5,097 bases of DNA from Nitrososphaeraceae archaeon (lineage in GTDB: Archaea > Thermoproteota > Nitrososphaeria > Nitrososphaerales > Nitrososphaeraceae). Location: positions 1 to 5,097 of the forward strand of contig JASHSN010000653.1 of NCBI GenBank assembly GCA_030038695.1, read 5' to 3'. Below are positions 1 to 5,097 of the stretch, piece by piece (positions within the stretch are counted from its first letter, which is position 1; each line of letters opens with the position of its first letter). The notes under the pieces are model-generated. The model did not search any database and was not told the origin of the DNA. It worked only from the letters and a program-made list of their open reading frames with translations. The position numbers and the translations under genes are program-made.

Positions 1-760
1 GGATATATGTATTAAGGGTAAGAACAAGATCCTTTTCGAACATCGAGAGCACATAAAACTAACGATGCGAAAACTCGTCGGTTTAGAGATTGTGGACGAG
101 GATAATTCAAACATTGCTGCACAGTTCTTACTTGATGCGAATACACTAGATGCAGAAAAAATCCTCCGGCGAATGAACTCGATTGTTGCAGGAATGTACC
201 GAGATGCTTTGGACGGCCTAAGGCTGAAAGGAATCGGGTTAAAGAAGCTGATCTCTAGTCGAGATGATGAAGTTGACAGGCAATACTTTCTTCTCGTCAG
301 GTTGATACGCAGCGCAATGGTAGATCAGAAATTGGCGCGCAAACTTAATTTGAGCAATATCGACATCTTGGATTATAGAATAGCAGCCAACCATCTCGAA
401 AGTGCTGGCGACTATATTGGTGAATTTGCATCAACTTTTCCATCCATTTCTCGCACTAGAATAGTAGATGAGATTAGCGAAGCAGGCACATATATAGAAA
501 AGATGCAGGAAAAATCTGTGTCTGCCTTCACCAAAAAGAACAGATCTGAATCCTTAGGAATGAAAAAAATGTATTACGAGTTTAGACTTATTATGAACTC
601 AATAAAGGAATTATTTGCGAAGATAGAATTGACCAATTCCGTATCAGCAATTGCGGTTCTGAATTCCATTCATTCTATGGATAAAATTGCAAAATGTTGG
701 GTTGACATAGCAGATTTGGTAAAACCTGTCTATTTGACTGAGCACAGACAATTGCGTTAA
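1..760 (+). CDS. PhoU-domain phosphate regulator, archaeal type (5' end missing)
   Basis: The reading frame is open from base 2, so the ATG at 65 is internal: the codons before it (ending REHIKLT) match the run-in to the family's conserved RKLVGLEIVDED segment. The visible 252 residues carry two PhoU helical repeats. Repeat one has RDDEVDRQYFLLVR (residues 87-100, counted from base 2) and HLESAGDYIGEFA (131-143). Repeat two ends in SIHSMDKIAKCWVDIADL (222-239). Acidic ExxxD-type motifs of this kind bind metal clusters in PhoU structures. Archaeal relatives usually start with an AbrB/SpoVT-like DNA-binding domain of about 50-80 residues; it would lie left of the window and is not seen here. 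The likely role is control of phosphate uptake or of phosphate-responsive transcription in the cytoplasm. No pst transporter gene is visible. Family call is firm; the target is unknown. Confidence 0.88.
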   Translation, partial: DICIKGKNKILFEHREHIKLTMRKLVGLEIVDEDNSNIAAQFLLDANTLDAEKILRRMNSIVAGMYRDALDGLRLKGIGLKKLISSRDDEVDRQYFLLVRLIRSAMVDQKLARKLNLSNIDILDYRIAANHLESAGDYIGEFASTFPSISRTRIVDEISEAGTYIEKMQEKSVSAFTKKNRSESLGMKKMYYEFRLIMNSIKELFAKIELTNSVSAIAVLNSIHSMDKIAKCWVDIADLVKPVYLTEHRQLR

Positions 761-1065
761 TTATCTATTTCGAGGATTCGTCATCAGTTCATCAGTAAAA
801 ATTATGGAAATAGACAGGTACTCAGTTTTTACTGGTAATAGTCTCGATTCGATTTGTTAACAATGAGTTTGACATAGTCGAGTAAAGTACAACTTATAAG
901 TAATCTTTGCGATCTAACTGAGAATTACTAACTTAATTATCTCACTCCTGACGTAAATCGATATTTCGTGGGTCTTTATCTTCGCGAACCGCTACCCTTT
1001 CGTACTGGATTTCCTTAATTTAGGATGATGCTAATCCTCGTTGATAATACATCCTTATCAGACCC
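761..1065. other. Intergenic region between converging phoU-like and Nudix genes
   Basis: There are 305 bases without a credible gene. It holds an exact 8-base tandem repeat (TCATCAGT twice, 781-796), an inverted repeat at 793-834, a 10-base palindrome ACTTATAAGT at 892-901, the palindrome TTCGCGAA at 981-988, and a 5-bp hairpin AGGAT/ATCCT with a 7-base loop at 1022-1038. The region must contain the 3' ends of both converging transcripts. I looked for tRNA arms and box C/D motifs and found no complete set. Confidence 0.6.
791..836 (+). terminator. Inverted repeat with T-run, possible phoU 3' end
   Basis: CAGTAAAAA (793-801) is the exact reverse complement of TTTTTACTG (826-834), and the stem can be extended by one wobble and one A-T pair to 791/836. 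The loop is 24 bases. The right arm also forms a short hairpin by itself (CAGT-TTTT-ACTG, 823-834). It begins 30 bases after the PhoU stop and carries five consecutive T on the plus strand; archaeal termination relies mainly on such oligo-T stretches. The terminator role is inference. Confidence 0.4.
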
Positions 1066-1662
1066 TTAGAAATCATGTTTCAAAGTCAAGCAATCATAAA
1101 GTTGCTTTAAGATTCTGGCAGTAGCACCCCAAATTATCTCGTTTTCGTAGGTCAATCTATAAAGACGCTCCTTAGACATAGTTGAGTGCTCTAGATCAAT
1201 TTCTAGCGTATCCAGTAGATCAAAGAGCGGAGCATTAACGATCCTCTGTACTTCATCGATCAAAATTCGGGTTTCAAGAATCTTATCCTGGACGGTAACA
1301 AAAGGAACGATATTAAAATTGGAAGTTAAAGTCCTGACTGATAGCAAACTTCCCAGAATATCTTTCTGGTTGATGTCAAGACCGATCTCTTCCCTTGTTT
1401 CTCTGATCGCGGTTTCACGTAAAGACTTATCTTGTTGCGAAAATGCGCCACCTGGAAAGGCAATTTCCCCTTTGTGCATCTTAAGTGTTGAGGTTCTTTT
1501 AGTCAAGAGAATATGTGGTGACCCATTCGTATAGTGAATTATTACAAGGACAGCAGCGATTCTAAAAGAACGAAAGCAAGTCAATTGTGGTGACTGCTTC
1601 GATAAGATCGGTTCTATAGTAAAATTAAGAGCGTCCTTATTCAGCATTTCCCCCACATCCAC
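1066..1662 (-). CDS. Nudix hydrolase, probable CoA pyrophosphatase (NudL/NUDT7-like)
   Basis: A 198-residue Nudix protein, close to the roughly 190 residues of bacterial NudL. The CoA-type signature preceding the Nudix box is present: LLTKRTS at 52-58, then K61, G64 and FPGG at 69-72, with lysine where the published pattern has arginine. The Nudix box follows at 71-95 and ends RETREEIGL (87-95); E88, E91 and E92 would bind the divalent metal. As in NudL, the first half of the box is one residue longer than the classical pattern and has D78 at its first acidic position. IDEVQRIVNAPLFDLL (135-150) and IIWGATARIL (176-185) are also typical. The family cleaves CoA and its derivatives to 3',5'-ADP and phosphopantetheine. 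The start shown is GTG at 1662; ATG at 1647 (residue 6) is a good alternative and better fits a TATA-like TTTAATT at 1681-1687. Substrate is inferred from the motif. Confidence 0.85.
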   Translation of the reverse strand: MDVGEMLNKDALNFTIEPILSKQSPQLTCFRSFRIAAVLVIIHYTNGSPHILLTKRTSTLKMHKGEIAFPGGAFSQQDKSLRETAIRETREEIGLDINQKDILGSLLSVRTLTSNFNIVPFVTVQDKILETRILIDEVQRIVNAPLFDLLDTLEIDLEHSTMSKERLYRLTYENEIIWGATARILKQLYDCLTLKHDF

Positions 1663-1812
1663 TATAATGATTTTTATCGAAATTAAAGTCTATATCTGAA
1701 ATTCCTCCTGTCATTGGATATATATAACAATGTTCGTAGAGCAGTTGTAGTTGCCGTTAGAACAGCACACTTTTAATAAATCACAGATTACGATCTGATC
1801 AGGTAGGCCACT
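1663..1812. promoter_or_regulatory. Divergent promoter region for the Nudix and MTHFR-like genes
   Basis: 150 bases separate two divergent starts, so both promoters should be here. For the plus-strand gene, TTTTAATAA at 1771-1779 is a TATA-like box that would put transcription start near 1800 and give a leader of about 13 bases containing AGGTAGG (1801-1807). A second AT box, GATATATATAAC at 1717-1728, could serve either strand; read on the minus strand it would start transcription near 1696. TTTAATT at 1681-1687 (minus) is another candidate for the Nudix gene. An AGGAGG lies on the minus strand at 1704-1709 but has no start codon at a suitable distance. All assignments are by eye. Confidence 0.45.
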
Positions 1813-2574
1813 ATGAAGATTAGTTTCGAACTAAATCCGCCAAGAATAGTAAAAAATCAGCACTTCGACTTGGGTCTGCTTAACCGAGAGATACAAAAAT
1901 TTACAAAACGCGCATCCGAATTGGTTAATCTGGTAGACGGAATTCACTTGACAGACTCAGTTCTTGGGATCCCTCGCATATCTAGTGTTACAGCAGCCAA
2001 TTTCATAAAAAGAACTGGAAACCCATTAAAGCTCAGTTGTAGCGTTAGAGTCCGTGATCGGAATTACACGTCAATATGTCAATTCGTATCTGACGCAATT
2101 CTAATAGGAGTTGAGAGAGTGTTGGTTCTAATGGGAGATGATCCTGTAGATGGAGCTAAACACTTGGGGTTAAAGCCTAGTAGTGTATTGAAGATGTTAT
2201 ACCATGAGAACTATAATTCTGTGATTGATTTTAACTTAACGATCCCAACTAAAATTAATAATCCATCGTATATTCAAAAAAAAATAGATGCTAGACCAAT
2301 TGCTTTCGTAACTCAATCGATTGCATCTTTAGCCGAGCTGGGAGAAATTGTCGATCTAGCAACATCTCACAATATCCTAGTAGTGGCATGCATCATGGTG
2401 CCCTCAAAAAACAATCAGACCTCTGCGGAGAAGATTGGGCTTGATTGGAAAGAATATCAAAATAATGCAGTTGATTTTATCCTAAAGGCTGGAGATCTGG
2501 CAAGTGAAGTTCTGCTTACGTCACCGAATAGTTTCCAGTCAGGTCTAGAAGTACTTGAAAAATTACATAGCTAA
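1813..2574 (+). CDS. Methylenetetrahydrofolate reductase-like protein (MetF family)
   Basis: The 253-residue product has MTHFR TIM-barrel motifs in order: ISFELNPPR (3-11), HLTDS (45-49), VRDRN (80-84), VLVLMGDDP (103-111), QKKIDA (155-160), VTQ (166-168) and PSKNNQTSAEKIGLDW (197-212). Aligned by eye to E. coli MetF, the catalytic or cofactor residues E28, D120, K172 and Q183 correspond to E6, D109, K157 and Q168. MetF uses FAD to reduce 5,10-methylene-tetrahydrofolate to the 5-methyl form, which supplies methyl groups for methionine. The protein is about 40 residues shorter than E. coli MetF (296), partly because it lacks the N-terminal extension before FEFFPPR. M107 replaces the arginine before GD in E. 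coli. The ATG at 1813 directly precedes the conserved first strand, so the start is secure. The pterin carrier (tetrahydrofolate or an archaeal analogue) and the electron donor cannot be told from sequence. Confidence 0.82.
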   Translation: MKISFELNPPRIVKNQHFDLGLLNREIQKFTKRASELVNLVDGIHLTDSVLGIPRISSVTAANFIKRTGNPLKLSCSVRVRDRNYTSICQFVSDAILIGVERVLVLMGDDPVDGAKHLGLKPSSVLKMLYHENYNSVIDFNLTIPTKINNPSYIQKKIDARPIAFVTQSIASLAELGEIVDLATSHNILVVACIMVPSKNNQTSAEKIGLDWKEYQNNAVDFILKAGDLASEVLLTSPNSFQSGLEVLEKLHS

Positions 2575-2583
2575 GGCAATAAA
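2575..2583. other. Nine-base gap between converging stop codons
   Basis: The MTHFR-like gene ends TAA at 2574 and the ABC ATPase gene ends at 2584 on the other strand. Terminators must therefore lie inside the opposite gene. On the minus strand five T (2562-2558) occur about 22 bases after the ATPase stop. On the plus strand a small GAGAA-TTT-TTCTC hairpin with five T lies at 2638-2650, inside the ATPase coding sequence. Overlapping antisense 3' ends are expected. Confidence 0.5.
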
Positions 2584-3369
2584 TCATATTGTGTCCTCAA
2601 CTTTGCGAGATGTAATCATTTCTGTAGCAAGTTCATCGAGAATTTTTCTCCTGTAACTATACAGGTTGTTATCTTCGCTTAATCTCGGACGTCTATAGTC
2701 AATAGCCACTTCCTTTTTGATTTTCCCAGGCCTACTGGTAAATACAATAACTTTATCTCCAAGACAAACCGACTCAGATATATTGTGTGTGACGAACACA
2801 ATAGTTTTCCTTGTTCGCGCCCAGATTAGTTGTAATTCTACCATTAGGAGATCTCTTGTTTGTGAATCAAGCGCTGCAAAAGGCTCATCCATTAGTAATA
2901 CTTCCGGATCCGTGACGAGTGCACGAGCGATTGCAACCCGTTGCTTCATACCACCCGATAATTGGTAAGTGAATGCTTGAGCAAATTTTTTCAACTGCAT
3001 CATGTCAAGAAAATGCATGGCTATTTCCTGTCGTTTTTCTTTTTCAACGCCAGCCATTTTCAAACCGAATTCTACGTTGTCTATCACCCTTAGCCATGGG
3101 AATAATGCATTCTCTTGGAATACCATCATTCTATCTGGCCCAGTTTCTTGTACGGGCTGACCATTCAAAATAACTTCGCCGGATGTCGGTTTATCGAGTC
3201 CTGCTAAGATATTCAACAAGGTGGTTTTTCCGCACCCCGATGGTCCGACAAAACAAACGAACTCTCCTTCTTCGATGTGTAGATTTATATTTTCTAGGGC
3301 GGTGACAGAATTTGCAACATTGTTTCCTTCGAACTCTTTGGTAACATTTCTAGTTTCAAGTTTAGTCAT
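2584..3369 (-). CDS. ABC transporter ATP-binding protein, nitrate/sulfonate/taurine class
   Basis: A 261-residue complete ABC ATPase that powers import by a membrane permease at the cytoplasmic face. Seen in order: Walker A GPSGCGKTT (42-50), Q-loop VFQ (83-85), signature LSGGMKQR (137-144), Walker B LLMDEP (158-163) with catalytic E162, D-loop ALDSQ (166-170), and switch H195 in VTHNISE. FQENALFPWLRVIDNVEFGL (84-103) and the tail segment SRPGKIKKE (212-220) are hallmarks of the NrtD/SsuB/TauB group, which import nitrate, alkanesulfonates, taurine or related anions with a periplasmic-type binding protein. ATG at 3369 has AAGGAAA about 9 bases upstream and a TATA-like box further up. No permease or binding protein is in the window, although these normally adjoin it. 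Class is firm; substrate is unknown. Confidence 0.9.
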   Translation of the reverse strand: MTKLETRNVTKEFEGNNVANSVTALENINLHIEEGEFVCFVGPSGCGKTTLLNILAGLDKPTSGEVILNGQPVQETGPDRMMVFQENALFPWLRVIDNVEFGLKMAGVEKEKRQEIAMHFLDMMQLKKFAQAFTYQLSGGMKQRVAIARALVTDPEVLLMDEPFAALDSQTRDLLMVELQLIWARTRKTIVFVTHNISESVCLGDKVIVFTSRPGKIKKEVAIDYRRPRLSEDNNLYSYRRKILDELATEMITSRKVEDTI

Positions 3370-3404
3370 TCAGCAATTTCCTTCACGCAATCAAGGAATA
3401 TGTA

Positions 3405-3418
3405 GGATTTAATATGTA
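3405..3418 (-). promoter_or_regulatory. TATA-like promoter of the ABC ATPase gene
   Basis: On the minus strand ACATATTAAATCC lies about 40 bases before the ATG at 3369. A transcription start about 25 bases downstream would fall near 3385, giving a short leader that contains AAGGAAA at a normal distance from the start. Position and composition fit an archaeal promoter; not proven. Confidence 0.4.
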
Positions 3419-3543
3419 CTGTCACCATGCAAATACGTTCCGTCATGCGTCGTAAACTAGAGCTAACGAGACCAATATAGAGATATAGATGTCATGGGAA
3501 CAGGTGCTAAGGCTTAGATATTGTCATTAGAAAAGCAGGTACG

Positions 3544-3557
3544 AGGCTTGAAAGCCT
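3544..3557. other. Small perfect hairpin AGGCT-TGAA-AGCCT
   Basis: AGGCTTGAAAGCCT is an inverted repeat with five stem pairs around a TGAA tetraloop (or six pairs around GA). It stands out because it is GC-containing in very AT-rich DNA. It is about 175 bases upstream of the ABC ATPase start and 400 upstream of yjbQ. It could be an operator or an RNA hairpin; function unknown. Confidence 0.35.
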
Positions 3558-3918
3558 AATAATCTATGAGACGACTCAGTAACAATCTTCAAGTATTATA
3601 CGAATCTGTTGATATTTTATTGCGAGCAAACAAATCACGAATAGTTGTAATTTAAGTCAATGCGAGACAAGACAAATAAAAATAATATTAAAAATTGGGT
3701 AGTTATATATCTTAAATTTAATGGATATTATTTTAATTTGATAATCACTAAATAGTTTCAGCATAATTTCGATGATAGTGTAAGAGCGACATTTTCATTC
3801 GGTTTACCAGAATAGAGACTTGTTCCAAATAAAAAGGATATTACAAAGAAAATACACTACCTCTACCAGCTACTACGACCTATCTTGCCATATGATAATA
3901 GAAGGCTACGACCAAAAG

Positions 3919-3926
3919 TTGTTAAA
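3919..3926 (+). promoter_or_regulatory. Possible TATA box of the yjbQ-like gene
   Basis: TTGTTAAAT lies about 30 bases before the ATG at 3957 and would start transcription close to 3950, giving a leaderless or nearly leaderless mRNA. That agrees with the lack of a ribosome-binding site before this ATG. A second candidate, AAATAAAAAGG at 3827-3837, would give a leader of about 100 bases. Confidence 0.3.
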
Positions 3927-3956
3927 TCACAAATGCTGAAAACTACACTGTATGCC

Positions 3957-4376
3957 ATGACTATTATCACTAAAACTATCAATATCCACTCAAAGGGAGA
4001 GAATGACATGATTGATCTTACTACACCAACTTTAGAAGCAATTGTAGAAACTAAACTTAAAGATGGAATTGTTACAATTTTTGTAGCAGGTTCAACCGCA
4101 GCCATAACCACTATGGAGTATGAACCCGGGCTTCAGGTTGATTTTCCCGAAATGCTGTCTAGAATCGCTCCAAAAAACTTGCATTATGAACATGATAATA
4201 CATGGCATGATGGAAACGGACATTCTCATGTTCGTGCCTCTCTGGTTGGTCCCAGCTTAACCATACCATTCAAAAATAATAACTTGATGCTAGGCACTTG
4301 GCAACAAATAGTTCTGATGGAAATGGATACTAGAAAAAGAGAACGTAACATCATATTGCAAATAATAGGTGAATAG
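3957..4376 (+). CDS. YjbQ/UPF0047 family protein (secondary thiamine-phosphate synthase type)
   Basis: The 139-residue product covers the whole single-domain family (usually about 135-140 residues). Diagnostic motifs: ITKTINIHSKGENDMIDLT (4-22), GSTAAITTMEYEPGL (45-59), YEHDNTWHDGNGHSH (77-91), LVGPSLTIP (96-104), LGTWQQIVLMEMD (112-124) and a terminal QIIGE. The histidine-rich segment is thought to form a metal/active site. E. coli YjbQ has a weak thiamine-phosphate synthase activity, but the physiological role of the family is unsettled. The frame continues upstream to a TTG at 3885, but the family begins at MTIITKT, so ATG 3957 is chosen; ATG 4008, which has AGGGAGA before it, would cut off conserved residues. 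It stands alone, with T5 at 4393-4397 shortly after the stop as a possible terminator. Confidence 0.87.
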   Translation: MTIITKTINIHSKGENDMIDLTTPTLEAIVETKLKDGIVTIFVAGSTAAITTMEYEPGLQVDFPEMLSRIAPKNLHYEHDNTWHDGNGHSHVRASLVGPSLTIPFKNNNLMLGTWQQIVLMEMDTRKRERNIILQIIGE

Positions 4377-4460
4377 GATTGATAGCATATTCTTTTTACT
4401 TAAATAGTACAAGAACTAAATGTTTGCTGTAATTTAATTACCATTTGTGAAAGTAAATTT

Positions 4461-4486
4461 AACGATACCTCGGAAGTAGTATCGTT
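4461..4486. other. Perfect 8-bp inverted repeat, operator or RNA hairpin
   Basis: AACGATAC (4461-4468) and GTATCGTT (4479-4486) are exact reverse complements around the 10-base loop CTCGGAAGTA. It is not followed by a T-run on the plus strand (CCCCTCT follows), so a terminator is less likely than a protein-binding dyad or a structured RNA. It is 85 bases after the yjbQ stop and 250 before the ParA-like start. Confidence 0.45.
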
Positions 4487-4526
4487 CCCCTCTAACAGTG
4501 GATGACTACGACAAGCTGCAGCCGTC

Positions 4527-4536
4527 ATATAAAAGA
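4527..4536 (+). promoter_or_regulatory. Strong TATA-like box without an assigned gene
   Basis: ATATAAAAGA, preceded by GTC, is the best match to an archaeal TATA box in the region. Transcription would begin near 4555, some 180 bases before the ParA-like start and with no good open reading frame after it. It could drive a long leader of the ParA-like gene or a small RNA. Confidence 0.35.
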
Positions 4537-4694
4537 AAAAAACGTCAGATTGAAAGAGTGGAATAACAAATATGCGGTAGATAGAGTGAACCGGGCGTGA
4601 AGAGATTTTTGAGGTGAGAACTCAATAGTGTCGACCAACAAGGGATACTTATCTCAATAATTCATTCCACGTAATTGTGGACCTTAAGTAACCC

Positions 4695-4703
4695 CTATAT
4701 ATC
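4695..4703 (+). promoter_or_regulatory. Proximal TATA-like box of the ParA-like gene
   Basis: CTATATATC lies about 35-40 bases before the TTG at 4736 and predicts a start near 4725 with a leader of about 10 bases. No Shine-Dalgarno sequence is seen before the TTG, which fits a nearly leaderless transcript. Confidence 0.4.
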
Positions 4704-4735
4704 ACATTATCGACTTATCGTTAGAATTTCAGACA

Positions 4736-5097
4736 TTGGCGAGGTGTATTGCTTTTCACTCTTACAAAGGCGGCACAGGCAAAACAACACTTGCTGCCAA
4801 TCTTGCTGCGTTACTGACAAAAAAAGGATACAGTGTTGTACTATTAGACTTGGATGTTTATGCACCAAGTCTTCAGTTGTATTTTGAGACGGATCCTAAG
4901 AAATGGATTAACGACTTTCTATTTGAAAAAGCTGAACTTGCGGAAGTGATTCTGGATTTTTCTCCATTGATAGAGAGTCGTAGCAGAATAAGTAATAGTG
5001 CAGCCAAAACCAAGCATGGTCAACTAAGGATTGGCTTTTGCAGTTCAAGGAAAGAAGAAATTTACAAACTGGAAGGGGGTTCGCAATCTCAACATAC
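4736..5097 (+). CDS. ParA/MinD-family P-loop ATPase (3' end missing)
   Basis: The frame is open to the right edge and gives 120 residues from TTG 4736. The deviant Walker A motif KGGTGKTT (11-18) carries both the signature lysine K11 and K16. LTKKGYSVVLLDLDVYAPSLQ (27-47) is the following strand, where D38 and D40 occupy the Walker A' acidic region. These mark the ParA/MinD/Mrp class, whose ATP-driven dimers position plasmids, chromosomes or other cargo, or load Fe-S clusters. An in-frame stop at 4685-4687 limits the start; no ATG or GTG lies before Walker A in this frame, so TTG 4736 (MARCIAFHSYKGG) is the best choice. The Fe-S scaffold cysteines of Mrp/NBP35 lie further C-terminal and cannot be checked, nor can a partner gene. 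The family is clear; whether it segregates DNA, places another complex or acts otherwise is open. Confidence 0.85.
   Translation, partial: MARCIAFHSYKGGTGKTTLAANLAALLTKKGYSVVLLDLDVYAPSLQLYFETDPKKWINDFLFEKAELAEVILDFSPLIESRSRISNSAAKTKHGQLRIGFCSSRKEEIYKLEGGSQSQH

Larger units (their letters stand above)
3370..3956. other. Long AT-rich divergent intergenic region
   Basis: 587 bases between the divergent ABC ATPase and YjbQ genes hold no convincing coding sequence on either strand; frames are broken by many stops and I recognise no remnant of a permease or other gene. Visible structure: a period-8 repeat ATATAGA-G-ATATAGA (3475-3489), a GC-containing hairpin at 3544-3557, a 10-bp inverted repeat AAAATAATAT/ATATTATTTT (3679-3688 and 3725-3734), the palindrome TTAAATTTAA (3712-3721), and several TATA-like stretches, notably TTATATAT (3703-3710) and AAATAAAAAGG (3827-3837). 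Much of 3640-3760 is so AT-rich that inverted repeats there are weak evidence. Confidence 0.6.
4377..4735. other. Intergenic region between yjbQ-like and ParA-like genes
   Basis: 359 bases with no recognisable gene. From left: an oligo-T stretch TCTTTTTAC (4391-4399) suited to ending the yjbQ transcript; a perfect 8-bp hairpin (4461-4486); the palindrome GCTGCAGC (4515-4522) inside ATGAC/GTCAT arms (4502-4528); a strong TATA-like box (4527-4536); a 5-bp hairpin TTGAG/CTCAA (4609-4625); a TCCAC/GTGGA hairpin (4666-4681); and a TATA-like box just before the ParA-like gene (4695-4703). The concentration of signals is higher than in the other intergenic regions. Confidence 0.6.

Noticed and set aside
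1022..1062. Possible box C/D guide RNA (GATGATG followed by TTGATAA)
   Set aside because: No CTGA box D or D' at suitable spacing on the same strand.
1319..1534. Plus-strand open frame of 71 codons
   Set aside because: It lies entirely antisense to the Nudix gene, across its conserved catalytic box, and its product resembles nothing.
2717..3412. Three plus-strand open frames (2717-2968, 2973-3173, 3221-3412)
   Set aside because: All are antisense to the ABC ATPase, whose complete set of motifs shows the minus strand is the coding one.
3679..3734. 10-bp inverted repeat AAAATAATAT/ATATTATTTT as an RNA gene or terminator
   Set aside because: Built only of A and T in strongly AT-rich DNA with a 36-base loop, so chance pairing is likely.
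3885..3956. N-terminal extension of the YjbQ-like protein from a TTG start
   Set aside because: The family N-terminus aligns with ATG 3957 and the extra 24 residues resemble no YjbQ homologue.
3863..4111. Minus-strand frame with a hydrophobic stretch that could look like a small membrane protein
   Set aside because: It overlaps the conserved N-terminal half of the YjbQ-like gene in antisense; the hydrophobic run arises from the opposite strand of that coding sequence.
4628..4660. Ten-codon peptide (GTG to TAA) after a GAGGTGAG sequence
   Set aside because: Too short to support without conservation; the purine-rich sequence is common in this region.
4675..4887. Plus-strand frame of 70 codons
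   Set aside because: It overlaps the ParA-like gene in another frame; the overlapping frame carries the KGGTGKTT P-loop and stays open to the window edge.
1..5097. CRISPR array, tRNA, insertion sequence or a new defence system
   Set aside because: No regularly spaced repeats, cloverleaf arms, transposase motifs or target-site duplications were found, and the five complete or partial proteins besides the YjbQ-like one belong to known housekeeping or regulatory families.

Overview
The window looks like a stretch of an AT-rich archaeal chromosome, most likely from an ammonia-oxidising lineage (Nitrososphaerota/Thaumarchaeota). This assignment is an inference from three things. The first gene is a PhoU-family regulator of the archaeal type. 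Possible promoters are archaeal TATA-like boxes about 25-45 bases before the starts, with little sign of Shine-Dalgarno leaders. The proteins resemble archaeal branches of their families (a short MTHFR-like protein, a YjbQ with GSTAAI in place of HTTA, and a ParA/MinD-like ATPase opening SYKGGTGKTT). No rRNA, tRNA, insertion sequence, CRISPR array or phage gene was recognised.

Layout, left to right. (1) 1-760 (+): the C-terminal part of a PhoU-domain protein, cut by the left edge. (2) 761-1065: non-coding, between converging genes, with a 9-bp inverted repeat just after the phoU stop. (3) 1066-1662 (-): a CoA-pyrophosphatase-type Nudix hydrolase. (4) 1663-1812: a 150-base divergent promoter region. 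(5) 1813-2574 (+): a methylenetetrahydrofolate-reductase-like protein. (6) 2584-3369 (-): a nitrate/sulfonate/taurine-class ABC transporter ATPase, meeting the previous gene tail to tail with 9 bases between the stops. (7) 3370-3956: a long AT-rich divergent region with no gene. (8) 3957-4376 (+): a YjbQ/UPF0047 protein; the open frame extends further upstream but the family N-terminus starts at 3957. (9) 4377-4735: non-coding, with a perfect 8-bp hairpin and a strong TATA-like box that has no obvious gene. (10) 4736-5097 (+): the N-terminal 120 residues of a ParA/MinD-type P-loop ATPase, probably with a TTG start and cut by the right edge.

The genes alternate strand and each seems to be transcribed alone; there is no clear operon. 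They are mostly housekeeping or regulatory: phosphate control, nucleotide/CoA clean-up, one-carbon metabolism, transport and a thiamine-related enzyme of unknown true role. I see no convincing new defence or mobile system. The points most worth checking are the ABC ATPase without permease or binding protein in the window, the structured and promoter-like non-coding DNA before the ParA-like gene, and the start sites of four genes.
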